From a virus, in IMG/VR virus record IMGVR_UViG_3300042306_002079, positions 1 through 24,761 of that record: a DNA stretch of 24,761 nucleotides, one strand, 5' to 3'. Shown here piece after piece: positions 1 to 7,368 of the stretch (position 1 is its first letter; every line of letters starts with the position of its first letter). Below the pieces are notes generated by a model. It did no database searches. It worked only from the letters and a program-made list of their open reading frames with translations, and was not told where the DNA came from. A program made the position numbers and the translations under genes.

Positions 1-2
1 GG

Positions 3-359
3 TCAGGCAAAGGTGATCGGGATGGCGGCTCGGGCAGCGTCATCGGCAGCGGCCTTCACCGCGTTCTCCAGCCCGACCCGCTGGATCCACAGCGCCTGAT
101 AGACGCCGCCGTATTGGACGAGCATCGCCCGGACCTGTGCGGTCGGCAGCTCGTGCGGAACACCGTCCTTGTCGGCGATGGTGGTGGTTGGCGGCAGCAT
201 GCCGAGGCGTTCGGCCTCGTTCAGCATGGTCAGCAGTTGGGTGAAGGCGGTGCGGTCGGAATCGGCAGCACGCAGGGTGATGCCTCCGATGGTGATGCCC
301 TGCCGGATGCGTGCGGCAAAGGCTCCTTCGATGCGGGCGATGGCGGAACGGAGGTTCAT
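3..359 (-). CDS. DUF4376-like tail-end protein
   Basis: 118 residues, complete, last gene of the tail operon in this window. The segment from about residue 20 (GITIGGITLRAADSDR) through the MLNEAERLG stretch to the HELPTAQVRAMLVQYGG segment (about 70-90) matches my memory of DUF4376, a domain found in phage tail fibre and fibre-assembly proteins. Its ATG overlaps the stop of the upstream glycosyltransferase-sulfotransferase gene by four bases (ATGA), so translation is probably coupled. A role in fibre folding or attachment is inferred from position only; no catalytic motif is visible. Confidence 0.72.
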   Translation of the reverse strand: MNLRSAIARIEGAFAARIRQGITIGGITLRAADSDRTAFTQLLTMLNEAERLGMLPPTTTIADKDGVPHELPTAQVRAMLVQYGGVYQALWIQRVGLENAVKAAADDAARAAIPITFA

Positions 360-1771
360 GGGGTCGGGCTGTTGTTCACGGGGGTTCCGAGGAGTTCGAG
401 GCGGCGACCGGTGGCCGGCATGCCGATCCAGTCGAGCAAGGCGTTGATCTCCGCTGGGTCGTTCATGTCTGCGGTGTCAATCGAGCGGACCATGCCGGGG
501 AACTCGGACGCCAGGGCGGCGACATGATCCCGGCACCAGGCGAGGTAGGCGCGCACGCGTCCTTCGCGGGTGGTGATCGTGTCGAACTTCGGGAACGCCT
601 TCGACCATCCCCTGTGGACCCAGCCGTCCGGCGGGACCGTCACGAACGGGTCGTGTTCCTGCCGCTCCATCATCGCCACCCACGAGGCGACGAGTTCGTC
701 GTCGTCGCGTTCGGTCGAGACGAGCTTCACCTGATACCCCTGCGACACGAGCCAGCGGGTCATGCCCGCGGCCATCCAGGTGTTGGCCGGGGTGAAGTCG
801 CCGACGAAGCGGCGTCCCGGTCGGCCTTCGACGAGGCGCTGGGCGAAGCCGTCCACGTTGGGCAGGTTCAGGAGCACCGGCGAGTAGCTCTCGTGGCTGA
901 TCCAGGCACCCGGCTGCATGTTGAGCAGCGTCGCCATGAACGATGTGCCGGAACGCCCGGGCCCGAGGCCGAGGACCACGACGGGCTTCTCCCCCTCGGG
1001 CAGCGGCTCGGCGGCGGTATCGGCAGCCAGGAAGGAATCCATCACCCGTGCGATCACCGGGCGGATTTCGCCGCCGCCGTGGGACACCGGGCCGGGGTTG
1101 CCGAACAGCACCACATCGACACGCGCCTTCACCGCAGCCATGTCGCGGCCGTCCTTGTCGTGCCGCCAGCGGGCGCGTTTCTGGCCGAAATCGAGTTCAC
1201 CGAAGGCAAGTGCCTCGCGGCTGAGCAACACGTCCTCGTGGACCGGGCGGGCCAACGTGCCGCCGTTGGTGATCGCGGTGGCCGTCCGCAGTTCCTCCTG
1301 CTCGACGCCGGCCAGCACGGCATACTTCGCGGCCATGTAGTCCACAATCCAGCGGCGGAATGCGTAGCACGGACCATAGACGTAGCTGTCGTCGCGGCCG
1401 TAACCGGCACCCGCCAGAGCGGGCTTGTCCACCAGCGGCTTGACCACGTTGGCCAGCGACAGGACGAGCGTGTCGGGGTCGATCTTGAGCACAAGGTCGG
1501 CGTCGCCCGCATGGTCCGACATCACGGCCATCTGTTCCGCGAACCAACGCACGCCCCGCAGGTTGCCGCGTCGGGGTTGGAACGTGCGGACCACAGGCAC
1601 GCCATCGGTGGCGAGAGCCGTCCGGACCGCCTGCGGGAGCGGCGCGTTGCCGTCCTCCACGACGACGAAGGATGCGTCATGTGTGCCCTTCCCGGCGAGT
1701 GCAGTGGCGATGCAGCGGGCGAGCAGCGGTGCCTCGGGGGCGTGCGTGAAGATGAAGCAGGTCAGTTTCAT
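356..1771 (-). CDS. Glycosyltransferase-sulfotransferase fusion protein
   Basis: 471 residues with two catalytic-looking halves. Residues 1-240 resemble a GT-A glycosyltransferase: the start MKLTCFIFTHAPEAPLLARC, a nucleotide-binding VVVEDGN at 36-42, a DxD-type metal motif KIDPDT at 96-101, and HEDV at 179-182 where a catalytic acid is expected. Residues 262-471 begin with VVVLGLGPGRSGTSFMATLL, in which GPGRSGTS (270-277) matches the phosphosulfate-binding loop of PAPS-dependent sulfotransferases. I chose the ATG at 1771 because it overlaps the fibre gene stop by ATGA and begins the GT-A fold; the same frame runs open further upstream, but that part is a shadow of the fibre gene. A role in adding a sugar and then sulfate to the fibre or the host surface is inference. 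The domain calls are firmer than the substrate. Confidence 0.8.
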   Translation of the reverse strand: MKLTCFIFTHAPEAPLLARCIATALAGKGTHDASFVVVEDGNAPLPQAVRTALATDGVPVVRTFQPRRGNLRGVRWFAEQMAVMSDHAGDADLVLKIDPDTLVLSLANVVKPLVDKPALAGAGYGRDDSYVYGPCYAFRRWIVDYMAAKYAVLAGVEQEELRTATAITNGGTLARPVHEDVLLSREALAFGELDFGQKRARWRHDKDGRDMAAVKARVDVVLFGNPGPVSHGGGEIRPVIARVMDSFLAADTAAEPLPEGEKPVVVLGLGPGRSGTSFMATLLNMQPGAWISHESYSPVLLNLPNVDGFAQRLVEGRPGRRFVGDFTPANTWMAAGMTRWLVSQGYQVKLVSTERDDDELVASWVAMMERQEHDPFVTVPPDGWVHRGWSKAFPKFDTITTREGRVRAYLAWCRDHVAALASEFPGMVRSIDTADMNDPAEINALLDWIGMPATGRRLELLGTPVNNSPTP

Positions 1772-2967
1772 GGGATGAGAGGATAGTAATATTCGTAGCC
1801 GCCGCCTCCCGTGGTGCTCAGGTCGCCGTGGACCGAGACGACACCCGTGTTGAGGAAGCGCAGGGTGGCCATGCCGTTCGGGTCGAGATAGATCTCGGAG
1901 CCGGGATTCTGGCGGCCTGGCTGGCTGGTGAGGACGGGCCAGGAGAACAGTGCCCCGACCGCAATCGGCGAACTGTCGTTGAGATTGAGGACCGCGAATC
2001 CTGGGAAAGACCAATCGCCGGTGCCTTGAGTCAGGACTTGCCCCCAGAAGGCCGACCCGCCGTGGTAGGACTCCATGTAGCTCACGAGGTCGGCGAGCGT
2101 GTAGCCATACCAGGAATACGTCGGATCGAGGACGTAGAGCGCCAGCCCCTTGAAGAACTGCGGCAGCGGGTAGGAGGCGTAGTCGTAGGGCGAATACAAC
2201 ACCGCACGCTGCCCTTGGGTGATACCCACCCACGATCCTGACTGGTTTAGCCCGTGGAGCGGTGCCCCGCTGAGCGACGGGTTGGCCATCGCGCCGATGG
2301 TGCTGCGGGCCGACGCGGCGGAGGTCGCCTTGATGAGCGCACGGCCGGTCGTGGTCGAATCGGAGATCGAGGCGGCGGTGATCGCAAGCTGCGCGGCGGG
2401 CACCTTGCCGCCGGAATCCAGACCCGCATACCCGTTGGCGACGCCCTTGCGGGCGACAAGTTCGATCCCCGCCGGTGCCGGATAGGAGGGCTCGGCGGAT
2501 TCGGGCACCCCCTCGTCCCCGCGGTTCACGTCGTTCTCGACGATCACGAGAAAGGTGCGGGTGCTGGTCGGCTCCGCGCTGCCCTCGCGCCAGGTGATTT
2601 CGCCCATGAGGGTGATCTCGGAAAGCTCGGTGGCGGTCGCGGACCCGAGGTTGAGCGCCGAATTGAGTTCCTCGGTGTTGAAGCTCGGCGAGCACTGATA
2701 GACCGGGCTCTCTGCTCCGGGCGCTGGAAGTGTCCAGGCGGAGGTGTGGACGAGATAGCCGACATCGTAGCGGTTGCGCGGCTTCACACCGAAACGCATT
2801 TCCAGTGACACGGGATCGCCGATGGCTTCGGGGGTCGTGCCGTCGCGCAGGAAGACGACCTCCAGCTTCGCTGCGTCGCCGCGCTTGAACCGCAGACTGG
2901 TGACCGGGTTGCGGAATCCGGGTCCCTCGATGAGTTCGAAGGTTTCAAGATCGACGTGGAGCTTCAC
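1768..2967 (-). CDS. Tail fibre / receptor-binding protein
   Basis: 399 residues from a GTG start at 2967. Residues 1-145 look like a beta-rich attachment domain of the kind found at the base of fibres. Residues 165-195 (IELVARKGVANGYAGLDSGG and following KVPAAQL) are a spacer segment common in phage fibres. From about 235 the protein is rich in Tyr, Trp and Gly, with no homology I recognise, and is probably the receptor-binding tip. The end overlaps the next gene by ATGA. The start is preceded by GTTGACA with 13 nt between, and no SD is present. The fibre call is good; the receptor is unknown, though the downstream glycosyltransferase-sulfotransferase suggests carbohydrate is involved. Confidence 0.75.
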   Translation of the reverse strand: MKLHVDLETFELIEGPGFRNPVTSLRFKRGDAAKLEVVFLRDGTTPEAIGDPVSLEMRFGVKPRNRYDVGYLVHTSAWTLPAPGAESPVYQCSPSFNTEELNSALNLGSATATELSEITLMGEITWREGSAEPTSTRTFLVIVENDVNRGDEGVPESAEPSYPAPAGIELVARKGVANGYAGLDSGGKVPAAQLAITAASISDSTTTGRALIKATSAASARSTIGAMANPSLSGAPLHGLNQSGSWVGITQGQRAVLYSPYDYASYPLPQFFKGLALYVLDPTYSWYGYTLADLVSYMESYHGGSAFWGQVLTQGTGDWSFPGFAVLNLNDSSPIAVGALFSWPVLTSQPGRQNPGSEIYLDPNGMATLRFLNTGVVSVHGDLSTTGGGGYEYYYPLIP

Positions 2968-2980
2968 GCCGCTGGCGGGG

Positions 2981-2987
2981 TGTCAAC
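2981..2987 (-). promoter_or_regulatory. GTTGACA element before fibre gene
   Basis: Exact copy, 13 nt before the GTG at 2967. Its TGA is the stop codon of the 153-residue gene. Confidence 0.6.
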
Positions 2988-3444
2988 TGATGGCCACGGA
3001 CGCCTGCCACCAGACGTTGTTGTTGGCGATGCCGTCACCCGTCGAGCCGGTGATCTCTATGATGTGGCCGCAGGGACGGTCCTCCAAGGCGAGCGTCACG
3101 GTGAACGGGCCGGCCGCCACGGTTTCGTCGGGGTCTTCGCTGGTATCAAGGCTCTCGTGGAAGAACACCCGCTGGCCGTTGTGAACCACCTCGATCCAGT
3201 CGTAACCGGTGTTGAGCGTCTCGATCATGCCGTTGAGCGTGATCACGATCTGGGTGGCGCAGCAGATGCCGAACTTCACCGCGCCATCCTTGACTCCTTC
3301 ATCCGGATAGGCGCGGTAGATCTCCCACTGATTCTGCCCGAGTTCGGTCGCCGCTCCCGACAGGACCGCCTCGGTGCGCTTCGTTTCAGGCTGGCAGCAA
3401 CGTGGCGTGCCGTCGATGTCGATGGGGACGATGAGGTGGGCCAT
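2983..3444 (-). CDS. Tail-tip protein, unknown function
   Basis: 153 residues, predicted mostly beta. It contains two adjacent cysteine pairs (16-17 and 61-62) plus Cys125, unusual for a cytoplasmically assembled virion protein and possibly a metal or disulfide cluster. The C-terminal ITGSTGDGIANNNVWWQASV resembles the last strands of a beta-sandwich binding domain. I chose the ATG at 3444 because it lies two bases after the upstream stop; an in-frame extension upstream overlaps the previous gene completely. Position between tape measure and fibre implies a tail-tip or adhesin-like part. I do not recognise the family. Confidence 0.6.
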   Translation of the reverse strand: MAHLIVPIDIDGTPRCCQPETKRTEAVLSGAATELGQNQWEIYRAYPDEGVKDGAVKFGICCATQIVITLNGMIETLNTGYDWIEVVHNGQRVFFHESLDTSEDPDETVAAGPFTVTLALEDRPCGHIIEITGSTGDGIANNNVWWQASVAIS

Positions 3445-3446
3445 GG

Positions 3447-4367
3447 CTATTCGACGATCACGAACTTCACGGGTTTCGGCGTTCCGTATTCGCAGACCAT
3501 GTATTCCTTCACGGTCAGCTTCTTCTCGCCCTCGCTGGTCACAAGACCGTCCTGCCATTCCAACAGTGGCTCGCTGGACGTTGTGTCACCCTCCAGCTTC
3601 AGCGACCCGTCCTTGCCGTTGCCCTGCACGCGGATGATTTCCTCTTCCTCGACCACGTCGATCTGGTGCTGGGTTTCCCGGCGCTTGATGGTGCGGAAGT
3701 AGTAGATGTTCTCGTCCTCGGCGTGCTTCTTGAAGACCCGCGATCCGTCGCCCTTGTTCTTGCCGGTCCAGAGTTGCCCCCAGTGTTCGATGTCGCTCTG
3801 CTGATAGACCTTCACAATCGGGGTTCCACCGTCGTCTTCCAACTTGAAGAGCTTCACGAAGTAATTTCCCTCGCTGCCCGAGCCTTCCGGGTCCTCCGGG
3901 TAGTAATGGTTGCCGTCCTGATCTCCGGACGCCGCGAACACTTCGGGCTCGCTGCTGATCTCGCCCATTGTGTCGGTGGAGAACTTGCACCAGAGCGTGT
4001 CGCCGATGGACATGCCGATCTGCGGGCGCGGGATGCTGTCGAGCGTCTTGTCGCCCGCCTTGGGGATGTGGAACTTTACCGCCGGTGTGTCTTCGCTCTT
4101 GGGCTTGCGCTCGATCACCCAGCCCTCCTTGACCGTCACGAGGTAGCTGCCGTCCTTCTTCTCGATCCCGATGACCGAGAACGGAGGCAGTCCGGCGAAC
4201 GGAGCGGACAAGGGAGATGGCTTGGAATAGGCAAAGCCGCCCGACGAGGCGATCAGTTCGAGGCCAGCACCCGGACGCGGCGTGCGTGCGGCGATGGCGT
4301 CCAACAGGAGGTTCCAGTCGGATGCGAGCACCGGGTCGCCGGGTTTCTTTTTCTGGGGCAGCCGCAT
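3447..4367 (-). CDS. Tail-tip structural protein, unknown family
   Basis: 306 residues. The first 30 residues (MRLPQKKKPGDPVLASDWNL and following) look like a short amphipathic linker; the rest is charged and probably beta-rich, with acidic segments near 140-170 (EDPEGSGSEGNYFVKLFKLE) and 240-247 (VVEEEEII). No enzyme motif is seen. It starts five bases after the stop of the 242-residue gene and ends two bases before the next start, so the three tail-tip genes form one unit. It takes a position usually held by distal tail or tip proteins but has no similarity I can see to lambda gpM, gpL or gpJ. Confidence 0.6.
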   Translation of the reverse strand: MRLPQKKKPGDPVLASDWNLLLDAIAARTPRPGAGLELIASSGGFAYSKPSPLSAPFAGLPPFSVIGIEKKDGSYLVTVKEGWVIERKPKSEDTPAVKFHIPKAGDKTLDSIPRPQIGMSIGDTLWCKFSTDTMGEISSEPEVFAASGDQDGNHYYPEDPEGSGSEGNYFVKLFKLEDDGGTPIVKVYQQSDIEHWGQLWTGKNKGDGSRVFKKHAEDENIYYFRTIKRRETQHQIDVVEEEEIIRVQGNGKDGSLKLEGDTTSSEPLLEWQDGLVTSEGEKKLTVKEYMVCEYGTPKPVKFVIVE

Positions 4368-4372
4368 GGTCG

Positions 4373-5101
4373 TCAGTCCTGATAGATTTGGGGGTCCCAG
4401 CCGCCCCGGTCACTGGCGAGCCATTCCATTTCGAGGCGGAACGACTTGCCCTCCTGCGTCTGGGTGACGCCGTTGAGCAGCCAGTTGCGACCACCCGCGA
4501 GGGACGGCGCGGGACCGGACGGACTGGCGATGTTGCCGATGTCGTTGAGTTCGGCGGCGGCTGCTGGCTTGTCCCGCACCCAGCTTTCCCGCCAGGTGAC
4601 ACGCGGGCTGTAGTAACTGGTCTGGCCACGTTCGATCTTGGCGAGCGCCTCCTTGCCCATCTCGCTCTCGATCTTGTCGCGCAGCTTGTTCCCTTGGTCG
4701 TCCTTGTCCTTGCCGGACTGGATCAACTGGAGCGCCTCACGCTCCTTCGCCGGGATGTCCTTGTATCGCTTGTGGCTGAGCAGCGGCTCCTCGGAAAGCG
4801 AGAGCCCCATCGTGTAAACCGCGTTAGCCTTCTCGTTCTCCTCGTCCTTTTCCTCGGCCCCGGCATACTGGCAGGTGATCTCCGCCAGGTCGCCCTCGGT
4901 GAAGTTCGCCGTCACCTGGGAGACCTCGATGAAGCCGATCTCCGGGTGGCGGGTGCCGGGGCGCGGCATGAGCTGTACCGCCGAGTTGCGGTGGCACAGG
5001 AAGATTTGGGTGGCGGTCCACTTCCCTTCCTTGTCGATCTGGACGGTGTAGCCCGGTTGCGGATAGAGGCGTCCGGGCTGGATTGCTACATGTCTCGGCA
5101 T
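4373..5101 (-). CDS. Protein downstream of tape measure, likely distal tail
   Basis: 242 residues. The N-terminal third (RLYPQPGYTVQIDKEGKWTA and following) looks beta-rich; the centre, about 85-165, is highly charged with runs of Glu and Lys (AEEKDEENEKANAVY) and likely helical; the C-terminal segment is again beta-like (SFRLEMEWLASDRGGWDPQI). It follows the tape measure directly, where siphophages encode the distal tail protein, so that role is plausible but unproven. Its ATG at 5101 has no SD but is preceded by the variant GTTGACG, 16 nt away, whose TGA is the tape-measure stop. Confidence 0.6.
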   Translation of the reverse strand: MPRHVAIQPGRLYPQPGYTVQIDKEGKWTATQIFLCHRNSAVQLMPRPGTRHPEIGFIEVSQVTANFTEGDLAEITCQYAGAEEKDEENEKANAVYTMGLSLSEEPLLSHKRYKDIPAKEREALQLIQSGKDKDDQGNKLRDKIESEMGKEALAKIERGQTSYYSPRVTWRESWVRDKPAAAAELNDIGNIASPSGPAPSLAGGRNWLLNGVTQTQEGKSFRLEMEWLASDRGGWDPQIYQD

Positions 5102-5117
5102 CTTGGCCGGGGCACCG

Positions 5118-5124
5118 CGTCAAC
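5118..5124 (-). promoter_or_regulatory. GTTGACG element before 242-residue gene
   Basis: Variant in the last base, 16 nt before ATG 5101. Its TGA is the tape-measure stop. Confidence 0.5.
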
Positions 5125-6883
5125 CGAACGCCGCTTGCCCGCCGCCACCGAGCCGCTCCACACGCCGGTTGAGGTCGGTGAGCAGGCGGTTGGTTTCGCC
5201 GGTGAGCCGGTTGTTCTCCCGCTGGGCGTCGAGCGCGTTCGGACCGTAGCCGCCACCACCAACCTTGCCGAGCGAGGTGACAATCGGATCGAGGCGGGCC
5301 GTCTGTCCCGCACCGGCAGTCGTGGCGAGCGACGGAGCGGCGGCCTTGCCAGCACCGGACACCGCTTTGGCCGCTTCCTCGGGCTTGGGCATCGTGTCGC
5401 GGATCGAGGCGACCACCTTGCCGAAGCTGTCACGCAGGCCACTGGTGTCGATCAGGTCGGATCCGCTCGACTCACCCGCCTTCCGCGCCGCTTCAGCAAC
5501 GCGCTCTGCCAGCGCCGGGGCACCCGCGCCGAGCATTTCGTCGGCCTTCGCCGCCATGTCCTTGAAGTTGAAACCGAACAACTCCGCGCCGGTTTCCTGC
5601 CGGTCCTTGAGGATGCGACCGAAGTCAGTTTCCACCGCGCTCTCATCGAAACCGAGCAGGTCCGACATGCCGGGAATCTTGAGCAGGCCCTTGAGCAGGT
5701 GCGCCACCACCCATTCCATGCCGGATTGCAGATAGACGATGGGCGTCTGGAACGCGTTGAGCAGAGCGGCACCGAAGCCGGCCACCAGACCGAGGAGGGT
5801 AGTGCCGAGGCTCTTCCACATCGCGCCATCGGTTAGAAGGTTCCAGAAGAACTCGACGGCGGTGCGGAAGCCATTGACCAGCGCGTTCACCCCCACCGCG
5901 AAAGCGAGCTTCAACCCGGAGGTCAGAAGGTCGAGAATCTGGCCGCTCTTGAAGGCGGCGATCACGAACATGACCGCCTCCTTGACCCGCTTGCCCGCTT
6001 CCGCCGCGAGGGGCGCGAGTTTCTGCACCAGTCCGATGGCCTGCTCGACCAGCGGACGAATGGCGTCGTTGATCGGGGTTCCGAGCGTGAGGAACACCTC
6101 GTTGATCGTGTCCTTGAGCGTGGAGAACAGGCCAGAAGTCGTCTTGCTCTGCGCCTCCATCATGCCAGAGAACTTCCCGCCCTGCGAGGTCATGTCGATG
6201 AAGGCCCGCTCAATGTTGGGGAAGCCGACCTTGCCGGATTCCACGAGCTTCTTCACCTCGGATTCCGAGACGCCGAACTGCTTGGCAAGTTCCTGGATAA
6301 TCGGGATGCCTCGGCCGGTGAGCTGATTGATGTCTTCGGCAAACAACCGTCCCTGCACCCGTGCCTTGCCGTAGAGTTCGGCGATCTCGTTGACCGGTGC
6401 CTGGACACCCGCGGAAACGTCACCGATGCGCCGCAGGGTTTCGGGCACCGAGTCGGCGGATTCCCCGAAGGCGATCAACTTGCGGCCGGCGTCGGCCAGT
6501 TCGGGAAACTCGAAGGGCGTCTTCGCACCGAGTTCGCGCAGCTTGCCCAGCGTCTCCTCTGCCTTGGCGGCGTCACCGATCAGTGTGGTGAAGGCGACCT
6601 TGGTTTGCTCGAAGTCTGCGGCAGCGTTGACCGCCTTCACGCCAATGCCCACTGCAGCGGCACCACCTGCCATCGCCGCACCAATGGACGCCTTGAACGC
6701 TGTGCCCGCGACGCTGAATCCCTTGCTGAGTGCCGCCGCGCCACCTTTGCCAAGTCCGGCCAACCCGGCACCGGTGAGCTTCCCCATGCGGCGGGTGGAT
6801 GCCGACACGAGTTCCGTGGCTCCCGCCATGGCCCGTTTCAGGGCGGTGATGTCGGCTCCAAGGGTGACGGTCAGGGCGCTCAT
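5120..6883 (-). CDS. Tail tape measure protein
   Basis: 587 residues. It acts as a length ruler inside the tail tube and is ejected before the DNA. Residues about 38-95 are rich in Gly and Ala with hydrophobic runs, and residues about 95-290 carry the tape-measure N-terminal domain (TIGR02675 type), recognisable in KTPFEFPELADAGRKLIAFG, LFAEDINQLTGRGIPIIQEL and the LFSTLKDTINEVFLTLGTPI segment. Hydrophobic segments around 310-400 are typical of the part that may enter the host membrane. If the usual 0.15 nm per residue applies, the tail would be about 88 nm long (inference). The end (about 555-580) is a short coiled-coil-like stretch. The start at 6883 is preceded by GTTGACT 13 nt away. Confidence 0.93.
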   Translation of the reverse strand: MSALTVTLGADITALKRAMAGATELVSASTRRMGKLTGAGLAGLGKGGAAALSKGFSVAGTAFKASIGAAMAGGAAAVGIGVKAVNAAADFEQTKVAFTTLIGDAAKAEETLGKLRELGAKTPFEFPELADAGRKLIAFGESADSVPETLRRIGDVSAGVQAPVNEIAELYGKARVQGRLFAEDINQLTGRGIPIIQELAKQFGVSESEVKKLVESGKVGFPNIERAFIDMTSQGGKFSGMMEAQSKTTSGLFSTLKDTINEVFLTLGTPINDAIRPLVEQAIGLVQKLAPLAAEAGKRVKEAVMFVIAAFKSGQILDLLTSGLKLAFAVGVNALVNGFRTAVEFFWNLLTDGAMWKSLGTTLLGLVAGFGAALLNAFQTPIVYLQSGMEWVVAHLLKGLLKIPGMSDLLGFDESAVETDFGRILKDRQETGAELFGFNFKDMAAKADEMLGAGAPALAERVAEAARKAGESSGSDLIDTSGLRDSFGKVVASIRDTMPKPEEAAKAVSGAGKAAAPSLATTAGAGQTARLDPIVTSLGKVGGGGYGPNALDAQRENNRLTGETNRLLTDLNRRVERLGGGGQAAFG

Positions 6884-6896
6884 GCGCCGGGGGTGG

Positions 6897-6903
6897 AGTC
6901 AAC
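6897..6903 (-). promoter_or_regulatory. GTTGACT element before tape measure
   Basis: Variant in the last base, 13 nt before ATG 6883, located between the inserted gene and the tape measure and not serving as a stop for the inserted gene. Confidence 0.5.
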
Positions 6904-6917
6904 CGAGCGCCACGCAA

Positions 6918-6931
6918 GTCAATCATCCGTC
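6918..6931 (-). repeat. 14-base repeat, copy near tape measure
   Basis: GACGGATGATTGAC on the minus strand, identical to 18718-18705; it contains the TGA stop of the inserted 144-residue gene. An 11-base core recurs at 22827-22837. Confidence 0.4.
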
Positions 6932-7353
6932 TTTAGCGGACCGTTCAACCTCAAATCTCCAGACGAGAGTCTGTTCTGAATCGTGCGGCTGTCCTCAGCA
7001 AAAAGGTGCAACCCTTGAGATCGACCAGAAACGGCCACGAGTCGGTCAAGTCTGGTCGATGGCATGGCACTAAACGCAGGCACTCCTGACCCGGGAACGG
7101 TAAATGTTGAGTCGGCGTGCGGGATGATCTCCCAATACTTCGGGGAAGCTGGATATTGGGAGTTCTCATATTCAATCACCGAGTATTCCCCATCTATCAG
7201 AAACGTTTCCAAATTCTGCGCAAGTTCGAATGACAGGACGGAGCGCGGCTTAGACCAGGTGATGTGGAGTTCATCCGGATCATGCTTAGGGGTCAAAAGA
7301 TTGCCCGCCGAATTTGCGGACAATAGGTGCTGCCGGAAATCAGACTGATTCAT
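6919..7353 (-). CDS. Inserted lower-GC gene between chaperone and tape measure
   Basis: 144 residues from the ATG at 7353; a TTG two codons earlier (7359) is also possible. I do not recognise the protein. It is soluble, with no signal peptide or membrane segment, and contains SVIEYENSQYPASPKYWEII, a mixed alpha/beta-looking stretch. GC is visibly lower (about 52% in a sampled line) than in the flanking tail genes. In lambda-like phages the frameshifted chaperone is followed directly by the tape measure, so this gene breaks a conserved pair and behaves like a moron acquired by transfer. It starts 15 bases after the frameshift-product stop, on the same strand, so it is probably co-transcribed. 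Confidence 0.65.
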   Translation of the reverse strand: MNQSDFRQHLLSANSAGNLLTPKHDPDELHITWSKPRSVLSFELAQNLETFLIDGEYSVIEYENSQYPASPKYWEIIPHADSTFTVPGSGVPAFSAMPSTRLDRLVAVSGRSQGLHLFAEDSRTIQNRLSSGDLRLNGPLKTDD

Positions 7354-7368
7354 GGCCAAATTACGGCC

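Noticed and set aside
475-481. ATTGACA inside the glycosyltransferase-sulfotransferase gene
   Set aside because: It lies only 8 nt before an internal ATG, codes for Ile-Asp-Thr and would give a product of a few dozen residues; most likely chance.
1772-2695. Upstream in-frame extension of the glycosyltransferase-sulfotransferase to 2695
   Set aside because: The extra part is a shadow of the fibre gene in another frame; the ATG at 1771 starts the conserved fold and overlaps the fibre stop.
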